A DNA stretch of 38,392 nt, taken from contig CAMQZF010000003.1 of NCBI GenBank assembly GCA_947039525.1, positions 1 through 38,392 on the forward strand, in the 5' to 3' direction. Of this stretch, positions 10,104-21,243 are shown piece by piece. Origin of the DNA: an uncultured Photobacterium sp. GTDB lineage: Bacteria; Pseudomonadota; Gammaproteobacteria; Enterobacterales; Vibrionaceae. The notes under the pieces are model-generated. The model was given only the letters and a program-made list of their open reading frames with translations, made no database searches and had not been told where the DNA came from. The stretch's first letter is position 1. Every line of letters begins with the position of its first letter. A program made the translations under genes and the position numbers.

Positions 10104-11756
10104 CTATTGAGTAGAAATAGAACTTATTTGTTCCTTTACCATGTGTAAATGCACATCTTGTTGTGGGAAAGGAATACTGATGTTCTCACGATCAAAGCGT
10201 AATTTTACTTCACGAGTGACATCCCAATAGACGTCCCAATAATCGTCGGTTTTTACCCAAGGTCGCACAATAAAGTCCACTGACGATGTGTTTAATGTAT
10301 GTACTTTGATGGTCTTTTCTGGCGACTTTAAAATTAAGGGATGTTCATCAATGATGTCGTTTAAGACTTTTTCGGCGTGTTCAATGCTGTCTTTATAACC
10401 AATGCCAAAGACCATATCGATTCTGCGTACACGCTCATGAGTGACGTTCTTGATCGTATCACCCCAAATTTTACTGTTTGGGACAATAATAATTTGGTTA
10501 TCAAATGTTTTAATAGTGGTATTGACCAAGCTCATATGACTAACTTTACCCGATACACCACCGGCCTCGACAAAATCATTCACATCAAAAGGACGGTAGA
10601 TCAATAGCATCATACCTGATGCAAAGTTAGATAAAGTATCTTGTAACGCGAAACCGATGATCACACCGGCAACCCCGAAACCGGTTAAAATAGGAGTTAG
10701 ATCCAAACCAACTTGTGCCAGTGCAATCAATAAACCGATGAAAAAGATCGCTTTTCCTGACATGGAAATAAAGAATTCTTGCATGAGTTGTGACATACGC
10801 AAATTCGGAGAGCCAACTGCACGTTTGACCATACGAGTCGTCAGATTACGCAGCAATTTAAAAACGAAAATAATGACAATAAAAATAAATACTTTGAACA
10901 ACATTTGTGGTGTATTGTGTAGTAACCATTGCCCAATATTTTCAGCCCAATTAGAGGCAATTGACCACATTACTTTAGTATTTAATAAATCGTTGGTGAC
11001 ATTACCGGTAGTTTCAAACAACTGTTTTTTATATGAAGATGTATCCATCCCCATGGTATCGCCTAATTGCACTAAATACTGCAACGTACTGATGTCACTT
11101 TCAACACTGCGAGTCGCTAAAATATGCAGTAATTGAATGGACGCTTTTTCATTATTAGCGGCTGATGATAATTGTTTGCTGAGCTGTTCCGCTTGCTGAT
11201 TATCAAATCGAAGGGAGGCCGACATAAATTCCAATCGATGATCAGTTTGTTTAATCAATGATTGAATTTGTTTTGGCTGTGGCTCACCAAGTGTTTTAAG
11301 CCATTGATAATTTGTCCATTGTTCTTGAAGCATGCGAGAAGAAAGCTGGCGAGCTTCGTCCAAACTTTTTTGAGCCAACAGTTTTTCTTCATTTCCAACT
11401 TTGTCTAATTGGGCTTGAAAAAGATTAATTTGCTTATCTAGATAATTAGAGGCTTCTTTTACAAATTGAATTTGCTGTTTAACTTGTTTCAGTAGAAGAG
11501 GTTTGGCTTCGATGGGCGTTTCATTGATCAGTGAACTTAATGTGTCTCGTAAGTCATCATTTTTGGTTAATAATTGCTGGCGAACAACATTTTGTGCCGT
11601 TCCTGTTAGGTTTTCTGATTCTTGTTGTAGTGTCTTAATTTCTTGGTTTAGTGCGTTTAACTGCTCTATATAAGGTGAAGTTTCATAAGGTGAAGCTTCA
11701 GTTTGAGCAAAACTCAAATGTGAAATAAACAAAAGAAGAAGGCAAAGAAAACGCAT
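10104..11756 (-). CDS. MscS-family mechanosensitive channel with N-terminal signal peptide and coiled-coil periplasmic region
   Basis: 550 aa; ILTGFGVAGVIIGFALQDTLSNFASGMMLLIYRPFDVNDFVEAGGVSGKVSHMSLVNTTIKTFDNQIIIVPNSKIWGDTIKN is the MscS pore/beta domain. Confidence 0.93.
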   Translation of the reverse strand: MRFLCLLLLFISHLSFAQTEASPYETSPYIEQLNALNQEIKTLQQESENLTGTAQNVVRQQLLTKNDDLRDTLSSLINETPIEAKPLLLKQVKQQIQFVKEASNYLDKQINLFQAQLDKVGNEEKLLAQKSLDEARQLSSRMLQEQWTNYQWLKTLGEPQPKQIQSLIKQTDHRLEFMSASLRFDNQQAEQLSKQLSSAANNEKASIQLLHILATRSVESDISTLQYLVQLGDTMGMDTSSYKKQLFETTGNVTNDLLNTKVMWSIASNWAENIGQWLLHNTPQMLFKVFIFIVIIFVFKLLRNLTTRMVKRAVGSPNLRMSQLMQEFFISMSGKAIFFIGLLIALAQVGLDLTPILTGFGVAGVIIGFALQDTLSNFASGMMLLIYRPFDVNDFVEAGGVSGKVSHMSLVNTTIKTFDNQIIIVPNSKIWGDTIKNVTHERVRRIDMVFGIGYKDSIEHAEKVLNDIIDEHPLILKSPEKTIKVHTLNTSSVDFIVRPWVKTDDYWDVYWDVTREVKLRFDRENISIPFPQQDVHLHMVKEQISSISTQ

Positions 11757-11880
11757 TATTTAAAAGACTCCAATGTAGGAAAAATTGGCAGCTAAGTTAC
11801 CATGAAACGGGTATATCATATAGAGTGTGATAAGGGACAAATAGAGAGGTAAAGAGAAGATCTTTGTAAGTAAATATGTA

Positions 11881-11908
11881 AAAAAAAGCCTTCTTAAATT
11901 AAGAAGGC
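11881..11908 (-). terminator. Terminator of pst operon
   Basis: Reverse strand GCCTTCTTAATTTAAGAAGGCTTTTTTT. Confidence 0.85.
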
Positions 11909-11945
11909 AATCAGACCATCGCTTTTTATTATAATTTAAAGACGA

Positions 11946-12695
11946 TTAACCAAAGTCACCATTGACGTAGCCCAAAGTTCGTTCATCTTTAGGCTGTTGA
12001 AATAGTTGGTGAGTATTATCGTGCTCAACCAATTCGCCCATTAAAAAGAAGGCGGTACGATCAGATATTCGACGTGCTTGTTGCATCGAATGTGTCACAA
12101 TAATAATTGTGAAGTTTTGTTTTAAACTCTCCATGAGATCTTCAATTTTTTTTGTGGCGATGGGGTCTAAAGCGGATGTTGGTTCATCCATTAAAATGAC
12201 TTCAGGCTCCATTGCAATAGTACGCGCAATACACAAACGTTGTTGTTGACCACCGGATAAACCAAAGGCGTGGGATTTTAATCGATCTTTGACTTCATCC
12301 CATAAAGCCGCCCCTCGCAATGATTTTTTAACGATATCATCTAATTTCTTTTTATCTTTAAGCCCCTGCGCTCGTAAACCGTAGGCTACATTTTCATAAA
12401 TACTCATGGGAAAAGGGTTGGGTTTCTGAAATACCATGCCAACTTTGATGCGCAATTGTGCAACATCAATATTGCCATAAATATCCTCATTATCCATAGT
12501 GAGCGAACCATCGATACGCACACCCTCAATCAAATCGTTCATGCGATTTAAACAACGTAATAATGTGGATTTTCCACAGCCGGAAGGGCCAATTAATGCC
12601 GTCACTTGGCGTTGAGGTATGAGTAGGTTAATGTTTTTTAATGCCTGATTTTTACCATAAAATAAATTAAGGTTTGAAATCGTAAATTTATTCAT
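11946..12695 (-). CDS. pstB: Phosphate ABC transporter ATP-binding protein
   Basis: Walker [21 protein letters not shown], signature [16 protein letters not shown], Walker [14 protein letters not shown]. Start [14 protein letters not shown] at 12695 preferred over track start 12746, which overlaps pstA. Confidence 0.97.
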   Translation of the reverse strand: MNKFTISNLNLFYGKNQALKNINLLIPQRQVTALIGPSGCGKSTLLRCLNRMNDLIEGVRIDGSLTMDNEDIYGNIDVAQLRIKVGMVFQKPNPFPMSIYENVAYGLRAQGLKDKKKLDDIVKKSLRGAALWDEVKDRLKSHAFGLSGGQQQRLCIARTIAMEPEVILMDEPTSALDPIATKKIEDLMESLKQNFTIIIVTHSMQQARRISDRTAFFLMGELVEHDNTHQLFQQPKDERTLGYVNGDFG

Positions 12696-12714
12696 CGTGT
12701 TCTTATCCTTAAGA

Positions 12715-13560
12715 TCATTCATGAGCATTATCAAAGCGGCGAGCAATCAACTTTGTTGCCATATTGATGAGAAGTACCAAGACAATCAATACGGTTGCCG
12801 TTGCGTAGGCCTGTTGCCATTCATGAATCGTATAGAGTTCTTGCGTTAATTTGTATAAGTGCACCGTTAATGTTCGCCCAGAATCCATCACACTTTCGGG
12901 CAATCGAGCGACCATGCCTGCGGTTAAAAAGACAGGTGCGGATTCACCAATGACTCGGCCAACACTGAGAATAATAGAAGTAACAATACCGGGCAGTGCA
13001 CTGGGCAGAATTAAACGCCAAATGGTATAAATCTTTGATGCACCTAAGGCAAATGAGCCTTCACGAAAAGTATGAGGTACAGCCATCAGCGCTTCTTCTG
13101 TGGTACGAATAATGACAGGAAGAATCAGAATGCTTAATGTCAGCGATCCCGATAATATGGAATAACCAAATCCTAAAGTGATAACAAAAAAGGTCATGCC
13201 AAAGAGGCCGTAAATAATAGAAGGAATACCCGCTAATGATTCAGTACAAAATCGAATGACTTTGACTAATCGACTGCCAATTTTGGCGTATTCTGTTAGA
13301 TAAATCGCAGTTGTTATACCAATTGGTGCGGCTATCGCAATGGAAATTATGACCATATAAAGGGTACTAACGATCATTGGAAATATACCGGAGTTTTGCC
13401 CTATCGTTGTGTAATTACCACTGATGAACTGCCAATCAACATACGCCAACCCATTACTCAAAATGTACCAAACGACCCACAATAGAAAAGTGACGGTAAT
13501 CAGAGCCGAGCACCAGATCAATGTAGTCGTGATTTTTTCTTTTAATTGATGATAGGTCAT
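12715..13560 (-). CDS. pstA: Phosphate ABC transporter permease PstA
   Basis: 281 aa permease between pstB and pst[17 protein letters not shown] and [15 protein letters not shown] motifs. Confidence 0.96.
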   Translation of the reverse strand: MTYHQLKEKITTTLIWCSALITVTFLLWVVWYILSNGLAYVDWQFISGNYTTIGQNSGIFPMIVSTLYMVIISIAIAAPIGITTAIYLTEYAKIGSRLVKVIRFCTESLAGIPSIIYGLFGMTFFVITLGFGYSILSGSLTLSILILPVIIRTTEEALMAVPHTFREGSFALGASKIYTIWRLILPSALPGIVTSIILSVGRVIGESAPVFLTAGMVARLPESVMDSGRTLTVHLYKLTQELYTIHEWQQAYATATVLIVLVLLINMATKLIARRFDNAHE

Positions 13561-13563
13561 GGT

Positions 13564-14481
13564 TTACCTCGCACGTTCACGGTTTAAATACAGCAATACC
13601 GCATTTAAGCCCATGATAAATAACAACAGAACAATCCCCGTAGCATATAGAGCACTGGCATGAAGTCCTGTGGCGTAAGACATTTCTATGGCAATGTTAG
13701 CGGTTAATGTTCGTGCGGAATCTAAAATGCCTTCTGGCATAGCTGGCGCATTACCCATCACCATAATGATCGCCATGGTTTCACCTAAAGCGCGTGCAAT
13801 GCCTAAAATAATGCCAGTCATAATGCCGGAGCGTGCAGCGGGTACCAGCAATTTAAAAATAGTAAAAATCGAAGAGGCCCCTAATGCTAACGATCCTTCT
13901 TTGTACGTTTTGGGTACGGCTCTTATTGAAGATTCTGAAACGGTAATGACAGTAGGTAGAATCATGACCGCGAGTACAATAATACCGGCCAAAATGGTAT
14001 TGCCTGCAGGGACATTAAAAATGGATTGAATCATCGGAACAATGATCACTAAACCAAAAAAACCGTAAACAACAGAGGGAATACCTGCTAGAAGTTCAAC
14101 CATAGGTCGAATAATATCGGCTAAGCGTTTAGGGGCGACTTCAGCAATAAATATGGCGGTTAATACACCAATAGGAACACCCAATAAAACAGCTCCCGCG
14201 GTTGAGACAACAGAGGCCACAATCATGGGTGCAATGCCGTATAAGGCAGGAGGAAGCCAATCATTGCCTAAAACAATGCCAGTGACTCCAAATGTTTGAA
14301 AGGCTGCAAACCCTTCTCGAAAAATGAAATAAGCAATAGTAATGAGAGAGAGCATGCCTAAGGTGGCACTGAACAAAAAGAGGTACTTAAAAATCAACTC
14401 TCGCCAATCGGTTTTTTTGGATTGTTGAAGTTTCGTTGTCTCTTTTTTGGTTTCAAAACTGTTTGTGATGGTCATAAACAA
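13564..14481 (-). CDS. pstC: Phosphate ABC transporter permease PstC
   Basis: 305 aa; LLAGIPSVVYGFFGLVIIVP and GIARALGETMAIIMVMGN motifs. Confidence 0.96.
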   Translation of the reverse strand: MFMTITNSFETKKETTKLQQSKKTDWRELIFKYLFLFSATLGMLSLITIAYFIFREGFAAFQTFGVTGIVLGNDWLPPALYGIAPMIVASVVSTAGAVLLGVPIGVLTAIFIAEVAPKRLADIIRPMVELLAGIPSVVYGFFGLVIIVPMIQSIFNVPAGNTILAGIIVLAVMILPTVITVSESSIRAVPKTYKEGSLALGASSIFTIFKLLVPAARSGIMTGIILGIARALGETMAIIMVMGNAPAMPEGILDSARTLTANIAIEMSYATGLHASALYATGIVLLLFIMGLNAVLLYLNRERAR

Positions 14482-14525
14482 AAGATTCCAGCAACAAAGT
14501 TAAGATAATTTATGTTTGGAAAAGA

Positions 14526-14554
14526 GCGCCTGATAAAAGAAAGGCCATCAGGCG
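14526..14554 (-). promoter_or_regulatory. Intercistronic hairpin between pstS and pstC
   Basis: CGCCTGAT (14527-14534) / ATCAGGCG (14547-14554), perfect 8-bp stem, no T-run immediately after on the reverse strand. Confidence 0.65.
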
Positions 14555-14591
14555 AAAATAAATAAGTTAGCAATTACCTTAAAAAGGAGAT

Positions 14592-15416
14592 TTACTTAAT
14601 CGCGACGTATCCTTTGCTTGCGACAATTTTTTGAGCATCAGGTGTTTGAATCCAATCTAAAAAAGCCAATGCTGATTTTGATGGGCGACCGTTTTTGTAG
14701 ATAACTAAAAATGGACGTTGAACCGCATATTGTCCGGCTTTAATTGCATTGACTGAGGGTAATTGACCATCAATAGCGAGTGGTTTGATTGAATTATCAA
14801 CGGAGCCAAGAGAAATGTAACCGATGGCAAAGGGGTTATTGGCTACAATGGTTTTTAATTGACCATTACCACTGCTGACTTGCGCGCGTTGAGAGATTGC
14901 CGATACTTTCTGGCCGTTAATTTTCTTTTTCAATTTCATAATGTCTTCAAAAGCACCACGAGTACCTGATGCGGTGTCACGTGTCGCAACCACAATCGGA
15001 GTATCAGCACCACCAACTTGTTTCCAATTGGTTAGCTCCCCTTTGTAGATTTGAGCAACTTGTTCTTTGGTTAATTGGCTCACGCTATTTTTATTGTTCA
15101 CAACAACTGCGATACCATCACGGGCAATCACCACTTCTTGAATATTACTGGCTTGTTCAGACGACTTTAAGTTTCGCGAACTCATACCAAGATCGGATGA
15201 ACCATTATGAGCTGAACGAATGCCAGCTGAAGAGCCAGGGCCTTGTACTTCAATAACAACAGGTTGAGATTGTGAGTAAGTTTCACCAAGCACTTCCATT
15301 AATGGTGTGACTGAATTTGAGCCCACCACAGAAATCGTATCCTTAGCGTGTGCTGCAGACATTCCGACAGTTATTACAGAGCTTAAGGTAAGCGCATACA
15401 GAAAAGGCGTTTTCAT
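14592..15416 (-). CDS. pstS: Phosphate ABC transporter substrate-binding protein
   Basis: 274 aa with signal peptide; SVVGSNSVTPLMEVLGETY, EVQGPGSSAGIRSAHNGSSDLGMSSR, RDTASGTRGAFEDIM motifs. Confidence 0.96.
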   Translation of the reverse strand: MKTPFLYALTLSSVITVGMSAAHAKDTISVVGSNSVTPLMEVLGETYSQSQPVVIEVQGPGSSAGIRSAHNGSSDLGMSSRNLKSSEQASNIQEVVIARDGIAVVVNNKNSVSQLTKEQVAQIYKGELTNWKQVGGADTPIVVATRDTASGTRGAFEDIMKLKKKINGQKVSAISQRAQVSSGNGQLKTIVANNPFAIGYISLGSVDNSIKPLAIDGQLPSVNAIKAGQYAVQRPFLVIYKNGRPSKSALAFLDWIQTPDAQKIVASKGYVAIK

Positions 15417-15486
15417 AATTTATATCCTAATTCAATTTAAGTCAGTCAAAACCATGCTTGACGTGGCGTTAAGGAGATTAAGAACT

Positions 15487-15508
15487 TTATGTTTCATTTG
15501 TGTTTCAG
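15487..15508 (-). promoter_or_regulatory. Candidate Pho box upstream of pstS
   Basis: Reverse strand 11-bp periodic units CTGAAACACAA / ATGAAACATAA, preceded by TCTTAAATAAT, matching the 7+4 architecture of PhoB sites; about 70-90 bp upstream of the start. Confidence 0.5.
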
Positions 15509-15729
15509 ATTATTTAAGACTGTGTGACATTTTATTTTTTGATGTGGAAAAAAGCAAAGATAAAGAAAGATTGATTAATCTTTTGATTAAATTGATGTGG
15601 AATAAGAGATTTATGTTGTGATGCTGTTTTTTGAGAAAAATTTATTCTGTTGAGGTATAGTGCGTCTCTTGCGAATAACACCACACTTAGTTCAGTTTTT
15701 TGTGTAAGTCATTTAAATTTGAGGACCAT

Positions 15730-17364
15730 ATGTCATTTTCTTTCAAAGCAATTTCTATTCGAACTCAGGTATTATTACCGGTTGTATCAGTGATTGTTAT
15801 TTTGTTTGGGGTCATGTGGATGTCTAAATGGAGTTTACAGCAAGAACAAAGTTATAATTATCGAAATACCAAATTATTGGTTGAATATAAAAATTCGCTG
15901 TCCCAATTAGATAAGATCATCACGCGATTACGTGTTGATAGAATTTATGCGATTTATGACAACTCACGTCGTGAGCAATTTCAAACACAAGTTAATGTTG
16001 TTATGAAAGAGTTGCCGTCGATTCTTGAACCTTTTCAGCAATCATCGCCAGAGTTTGATCACAACATAAATGCGATTAATTCAGCATTTCAACGTTATTC
16101 TAGCTTTACATTACAAATGTTTTTGCCGTTATTAGAGTCGACAAAAGGTGATATACTGAGTAAACCGAGTGTAAAGCAACAAATAGCCATTTATCAGAAC
16201 ATCAGCACTCAATTGATTTCATCGATTAATACGTTATCTTTGCATCTTGATAAAGAAGTTGCGGAAGGATTGACTCAAGAGTCTATCAATTCACAAGCCT
16301 TAATTTATAAAATTGGTCTGATTTTCTTTTTGGTTTTTATTATCGCATTACTGTCTTGCTGGTGGATCAGTGGGCGCATTGTTGCCCCTATTTTGTCCCT
16401 GAAACAAATCATGAAAGATGTGGCAACTGGGAATTTATTGGTTCGTTCTCAGTATCAAGGTGGAAATGAAGTTGGTGAGTTAAGCGAGCATATCAATAAA
16501 ACCTTGGATAAATTGCATGATACCGTCAGTTCAATGCGTATGATCACGGATCAAGTGGCTGCGGCTTCGACAGAGTTAGCGACGGTAATGCTACAATCAG
16601 AGATGAATGCTCAATCGGAACACAATGAAATTGATCAAGTGGCTTCTGCCGTTCATGAGTTGTCATGTACAGCAGAAAATGTCAGTTCAAATGCTCTAGA
16701 AGCAGATGGTATGGCAAAGCGCACGGATGAATTAGCAAAAGAAGCATTACGTGTATTTAGTGATACGATTGAAGCTCGAATGCAGGTAGCTCAAAAGCTT
16801 AATGAAGCCGCTACCGTGGTTACTTATGTTAAAGACCAGTCGACTGAAATCAGTAAAGTGATTGAAGTGATTCGAGGTATCTCAGACCAAACCAATCTCT
16901 TAGCATTGAATGCGGCAATTGAAGCGGCTAGAGCGGGAGATTTGGGGCGTGGATTTGCGGTTGTAGCGGATGAAGTGCGAATTTTGGCAGCAAGAACACA
17001 AAGTTCAACAACAGAGATCCAAGCCATTATTGAAGGTCTACAGTCTCAATCGGCAATGGCAAATGAAAGTATGCAAATCAGTTTAAGCATGCTTGAGCAG
17101 AATCATAAGCTCTTTAATGAAGCAAATAGCTCGTTAATGGGCATTACTGATTCTGTTGTGTTGATCAGTGATATGAATGCGCAAGTGGCGACAGCAGCAG
17201 AACAGCAGTCTCATGTAACGCAAGACATTAACCGTAATGTAACGAATATTTCAAGTATTGTTAATCAAAATGTGGATGGCATCAGCCAAAGTGCAGCAGC
17301 CAGTCATGAGTTGTCACGATTGGCGGAGCAGCAACGATTACAGTTAGAGTTTTTTAAAATTTAA
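15730..17364 (+). CDS. Methyl-accepting chemotaxis protein
   Basis: Two TM segments, HAMP, and signalling hairpin [48 protein letters not shown] 15730 with GAGG upstream preferred over the GTG start at 15700. Confidence 0.96.
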   Translation: MSFSFKAISIRTQVLLPVVSVIVILFGVMWMSKWSLQQEQSYNYRNTKLLVEYKNSLSQLDKIITRLRVDRIYAIYDNSRREQFQTQVNVVMKELPSILEPFQQSSPEFDHNINAINSAFQRYSSFTLQMFLPLLESTKGDILSKPSVKQQIAIYQNISTQLISSINTLSLHLDKEVAEGLTQESINSQALIYKIGLIFFLVFIIALLSCWWISGRIVAPILSLKQIMKDVATGNLLVRSQYQGGNEVGELSEHINKTLDKLHDTVSSMRMITDQVAAASTELATVMLQSEMNAQSEHNEIDQVASAVHELSCTAENVSSNALEADGMAKRTDELAKEALRVFSDTIEARMQVAQKLNEAATVVTYVKDQSTEISKVIEVIRGISDQTNLLALNAAIEAARAGDLGRGFAVVADEVRILAARTQSSTTEIQAIIEGLQSQSAMANESMQISLSMLEQNHKLFNEANSSLMGITDSVVLISDMNAQVATAAEQQSHVTQDINRNVTNISSIVNQNVDGISQSAAASHELSRLAEQQRLQLEFFKI

Positions 17365-17376
17365 TATGCATTAAGT

Positions 17377-17407
17377 TAAAAAAGAGAGCATTAGCTCTCT
17401 TTTTTTT
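17377..17407 (+). terminator. Terminator after MCP gene
   Basis: AAAAGAGAGCATTAGCTCTCTTTTTTTT hairpin with T-run. Confidence 0.88.
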
Positions 17408-17613
17408 CGTTAAATATTACGATTTCTCATTTTTATCTCGTTATTTATGATGAAAAAGCCGAGGTTTTCACTAAATAGAGAGAAGTTTAATAACTTGGTT
17501 TGCTTATATTTTAATCTTATTGATGGTTTTAATCTCTTTACCTTAAGCGTTTAATTTTGAAAATTGTTTATTTCTAATACAAATAACCGCAAATGGCATA
17601 ATGTATTCGTCAT

Positions 17614-17633
17614 TAACATGTATTTACATGTTA
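17614..17633. promoter_or_regulatory. 20-bp near-perfect palindrome upstream of SulP pair (candidate operator)
   Basis: TAACATGTA-TT-TACATGTTA, 9-bp arms; no T-run follows, so not a terminator. Confidence 0.55.
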
Positions 17634-17730
17634 TGATCCGCGCGAAAATTATGAGCTAGGTTTAAACAGCATAATATGAAGTTTAATCACCGCATGGATT
17701 AATGACTGACTGCGATGAGGTACCTGAAAG

Positions 17731-19449
17731 TTGATAAACCCTAAACAAGAGAAAGCTTGGCTTTTTTTTCAATCACTTCAGAGATGGCATGCAAAAAGTC
17801 TATTAGGGGATATTAGTGCAGGGGTGTCTGTTGCAGCGATTGCAATACCAGCTCAAATGGCGACAGCACACTTGGCTGGATTTCCTGCTATTGCAGGGAT
17901 TTATGCGTTTGTTGCGGCAGCCATTGGTTTTGCCATTTTAGGTGGTAATCGTTATATGTCGTGTGGGGCTGATTCAACAATTGCCCCCATTTTTGCGTCA
18001 AGTTTGTCTCTATATGCGGTGGCAGGAACAGAAAGTTACGTACAATTAGCGGGATTGTTATCTGTACTGGTCGGATTGGTGCTGCTGACAACTTATATTT
18101 TTAGATTAGGTTGGCTTGCAAGCTTATTATCTTATCCCGTTATTGTGGGTTTTTTGGCGGGGATCTCTTGCCATATTATTATTGGACAGTTGCCATCGAT
18201 ACTGGGTCTTGATGCGTCATCTCGGCATTTATTAGAGCTTTTATGGCGATTAATTGTGGCGTTACCACAAGCAAATATCCCCAGTGCATTAATTGGTGTT
18301 TGTGTTTTTGTTTTTACCGCTTTTTTTGCGAAAAAAGCTCCGCGGTTTCCTGCGGCTTTAATGGCATTAGTCATTAGTATGTTGGCGACATGGCTTGGAC
18401 ATTTATCCGATCATGGCGTGGCAACCTTATCGGATATCCATGCCGAGTTACCGGGTGTGGTGTTGTGGTCTCTGCCTTGGCATCAAGTGATCCACTTGTT
18501 TCCTTTGGCGTTGCTGATTGCCACGGTATGTATGATGCAAACTGCGGCAATTTCCAGTACAACGTTGGATCATCGAGCGAGTGTGGATAAGGACTTTGCG
18601 GGTATTGGTCTTGGCTGTATTTTTGCTGGGATGTGGGGGGCTTTTGCGACTAACTCGAGTCCAGCAAGAACGGTTATTACTAAGAATGCTGGCGGTACAA
18701 CGCAATTATCTGCCGTATTTGCTGCGTTATTATTGTTAGCTGTGGCGTTATGGGGGGGCAATGTTTTGCATTGGATCCCACACGCTGCATTAGCTGGCGT
18801 ATTAGTGTACGTCGGTTTGAGTATTTTTAAACTGAGTGAGATTAAGCGGATTTTTACGCAAAGTCGCACTGAGTTTTATTTGTGCATGGCGACGTTTTTC
18901 ATGATTTTGGTGTTTCGTATTGAAACCGGAGTCATGTTAGGGGTTGTCCTTTCCCTATTGCATGGGGTGTACATGATAGCTCGTCCCAACTGTGATGAGT
19001 TTATGCGTGTGAAAGGATCAAGTCATTGGGGTCATAATAGCCACAAACTTGACATGGAAGAATTGGAGAAAGTCGTGGTGCTGCACTTTTCAGCGCCGTT
19101 GTATTTCACCAATGTGGATTTTTTCTGTAATAAAATTTGTTCAATTAAAGAGAGCCGACCTGAGATATCACTGATAATTATTGAATGTAGTGGCATCATC
19201 GATCTTGATTTGACCGCGGCAGACAAAGTGAAACGATTGAATCACCAACTTGAAAAGCAAGAGGTGAAGATGGTGTTTGTTTGTGTGGAATCCCCAAGAA
19301 CCAAATCGATGGCCAAAAGTACGCAGCTGTTTCAAGCCATTAAACAAGAAAGTGGTTTTTACAGTGTTCAACATGCTATTGACTCCCTGTTGCCAGCACA
19401 ATCGCAAGCAATCAGGGATTATCGTGTATCGGTAGATTCGAGCTTGTGA
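17731..19449 (+). CDS. SulP family inorganic anion transporter with STAS domain (copy 1)
   Basis: 572 aa; DISAGVSVAAIAIPAQMATAHLAGFPAIAGIYAF and STAS IIIECSGIIDLDLTAADKVKRL. TTG start; TGA just upstream rules out a longer ORF. Confidence 0.94.
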   Translation: MINPKQEKAWLFFQSLQRWHAKSLLGDISAGVSVAAIAIPAQMATAHLAGFPAIAGIYAFVAAAIGFAILGGNRYMSCGADSTIAPIFASSLSLYAVAGTESYVQLAGLLSVLVGLVLLTTYIFRLGWLASLLSYPVIVGFLAGISCHIIIGQLPSILGLDASSRHLLELLWRLIVALPQANIPSALIGVCVFVFTAFFAKKAPRFPAALMALVISMLATWLGHLSDHGVATLSDIHAELPGVVLWSLPWHQVIHLFPLALLIATVCMMQTAAISSTTLDHRASVDKDFAGIGLGCIFAGMWGAFATNSSPARTVITKNAGGTTQLSAVFAALLLLAVALWGGNVLHWIPHAALAGVLVYVGLSIFKLSEIKRIFTQSRTEFYLCMATFFMILVFRIETGVMLGVVLSLLHGVYMIARPNCDEFMRVKGSSHWGHNSHKLDMEELEKVVVLHFSAPLYFTNVDFFCNKICSIKESRPEISLIIIECSGIIDLDLTAADKVKRLNHQLEKQEVKMVFVCVESPRTKSMAKSTQLFQAIKQESGFYSVQHAIDSLLPAQSQAIRDYRVSVDSSL

Positions 19450-19536
19450 CGCCTAGGGCACATTAGTTCGGCACGCCAATTGAGACATAATTAAAATAGA
19501 TTATGACAAAATATTTGATGTTAGAGGGTAGATGCA

Positions 19537-21228
19537 ATGTCATCGAAATCGGTTAAATCAAAGCCTTGGATTTTTTTCCAGTCCTTTCGTCACTGGCAGT
19601 TTAGCTATCTTTCTGGTGATGTGGCAGCTGGATTATCATTAGCGGCAATTTCCATACCGGAACAGATGGCAACGGCTCACCTTGCAGGAATGCCTGTTAT
19701 GACGGGTATTTTTGCCTTCATTGCTGCGGCGTTAGGTTTTGCAATCTTTGGTGCGAATCGTTACTTATCTACAGGTGCGGATTCTACCATTGCGCCAATT
19801 TTTGCATCCAGTCTTGTGCTGTTTGCGCTGCCTGAATCACACGCTTATATCCAATATGCTGCTTTATTGGCCATATTGGTTGGTGCGATTTTAGTGATTG
19901 CCTATTGGTGTCGTTTAGGATGGTTGGCCTATTTGCTTTCTTACCCAGTAACGATTGGATTTATGGCGGGTATTTCTTGTCATATCATCATTGCGCAATT
20001 GCCACTGATTTTTGATATTCATGTGACAACATCTGAAAACTTACCAAAGTTGTGGCAAATCATCTCGCATTTGAATGAGTTGAATCCGGTCACTACGGCG
20101 ATTGGTTTGTGTGTGTTTGGTTTGATTGCCTTTACGTCTTGGCGTAAGTCTCACATGCCATCAGCATTGATTGGTTTGGCTGTCAGTATTTTCTTAACTT
20201 GGTATTGTCATCTTCCACAATACGGAGTGAGTACATTAACTGCGATTCATGCGACTTTGCCATCCATTGATTTGTTGTCATTGCCTTGGCATGAGATTCC
20301 AAAGTTATTGCCATTGGCTTTCTTGATTGCGATTGTGTGTGTTATGCAGACGGCGGCGATTTCGCGCAGTACTCAAGAATCGACTTCCTCTTTGGATAAA
20401 GATTTCGCGGGTATTGGTTTAGGATGTATGTTCTCTGGGGCCATTGGTTGTTTTCCTATTAACTCAAGTCCACCACGGACTATGATCGTGAAAGCGGGCG
20501 GTGGTCGCTCACAGCTATCAGCATTAGTTGCAGCTGCCGTTTTGCTTGTTGTTGCCCTATTTGGTGGTCAAGTATTGCAATACGTACCACATGCAGCGTT
20601 AGCAGGCGTCTTGGTTTACATCGGATTCAGTATTTTTAAATACAAAGAAATTAAACGTATTTATCAACAAAGTCGCGATGAATTCTTTTTGTGTATTGCT
20701 ACGTTCGTTATGATTTTATTATTCCGTATCGAAATTGGTGTTTTGATTGGTATTATTCTGTCATTACTTAATGTTATTTACAGCATTGCTCGCCCTCATT
20801 ACTATGAGTTAAAGCGTGTTCGTGGCACGGACAACTGGGCACAATTATCACCATCACCTGCAAGTGATTTAGAGCGTTTAGACAAAGTAGGCGTGTTTCA
20901 CTTCTCTGGTCCTTTGAATTTTACCAATGCGGATTATTTTTGTAATAAAATTGAAGGTTTGATTGTTGAGCGACCACAGATTTCCTTAATGGTGATTGAG
21001 TGCAGTAAAATCATTAACTTAGATTTGACTGCTGCTGACCGTTTACGGAAGTTAGTGGGTGATTTGCATCGCCAAGAAGTGGATATTGCGTTTGTGAACT
21101 TTAACGCTTATCGGGCTAAGAAGATGGCACAAAGTACGGAACTGTTTAAGATATTAAAACACGTGACGGTCTTTGGTACGGTACATCAGGCAATTGATAC
21201 ATTAATGCCAGACGCAAAACCGTTTTAA
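19537..21228 (+). CDS. SulP family inorganic anion transporter with STAS domain (copy 2)
   Basis: 563 aa; co-linear with copy 1 along its length (DVAAGLSLAAISIPEQMATAHLAGMPVMTGIFAF, MVIECSKIINLDLTAADRLRKL). Confidence 0.95.
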   Translation: MSSKSVKSKPWIFFQSFRHWQFSYLSGDVAAGLSLAAISIPEQMATAHLAGMPVMTGIFAFIAAALGFAIFGANRYLSTGADSTIAPIFASSLVLFALPESHAYIQYAALLAILVGAILVIAYWCRLGWLAYLLSYPVTIGFMAGISCHIIIAQLPLIFDIHVTTSENLPKLWQIISHLNELNPVTTAIGLCVFGLIAFTSWRKSHMPSALIGLAVSIFLTWYCHLPQYGVSTLTAIHATLPSIDLLSLPWHEIPKLLPLAFLIAIVCVMQTAAISRSTQESTSSLDKDFAGIGLGCMFSGAIGCFPINSSPPRTMIVKAGGGRSQLSALVAAAVLLVVALFGGQVLQYVPHAALAGVLVYIGFSIFKYKEIKRIYQQSRDEFFLCIATFVMILLFRIEIGVLIGIILSLLNVIYSIARPHYYELKRVRGTDNWAQLSPSPASDLERLDKVGVFHFSGPLNFTNADYFCNKIEGLIVERPQISLMVIECSKIINLDLTAADRLRKLVGDLHRQEVDIAFVNFNAYRAKKMAQSTELFKILKHVTVFGTVHQAIDTLMPDAKPF

Positions 21229-21243
21229 GTTTGATTTCCAATG

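Noticed and set aside
18132-19407. Several 60-99 aa ORFs inside SulP copy 1
   Set aside because: Shadow ORFs overlapping a clearly coding frame; no RBS or domain evidence.
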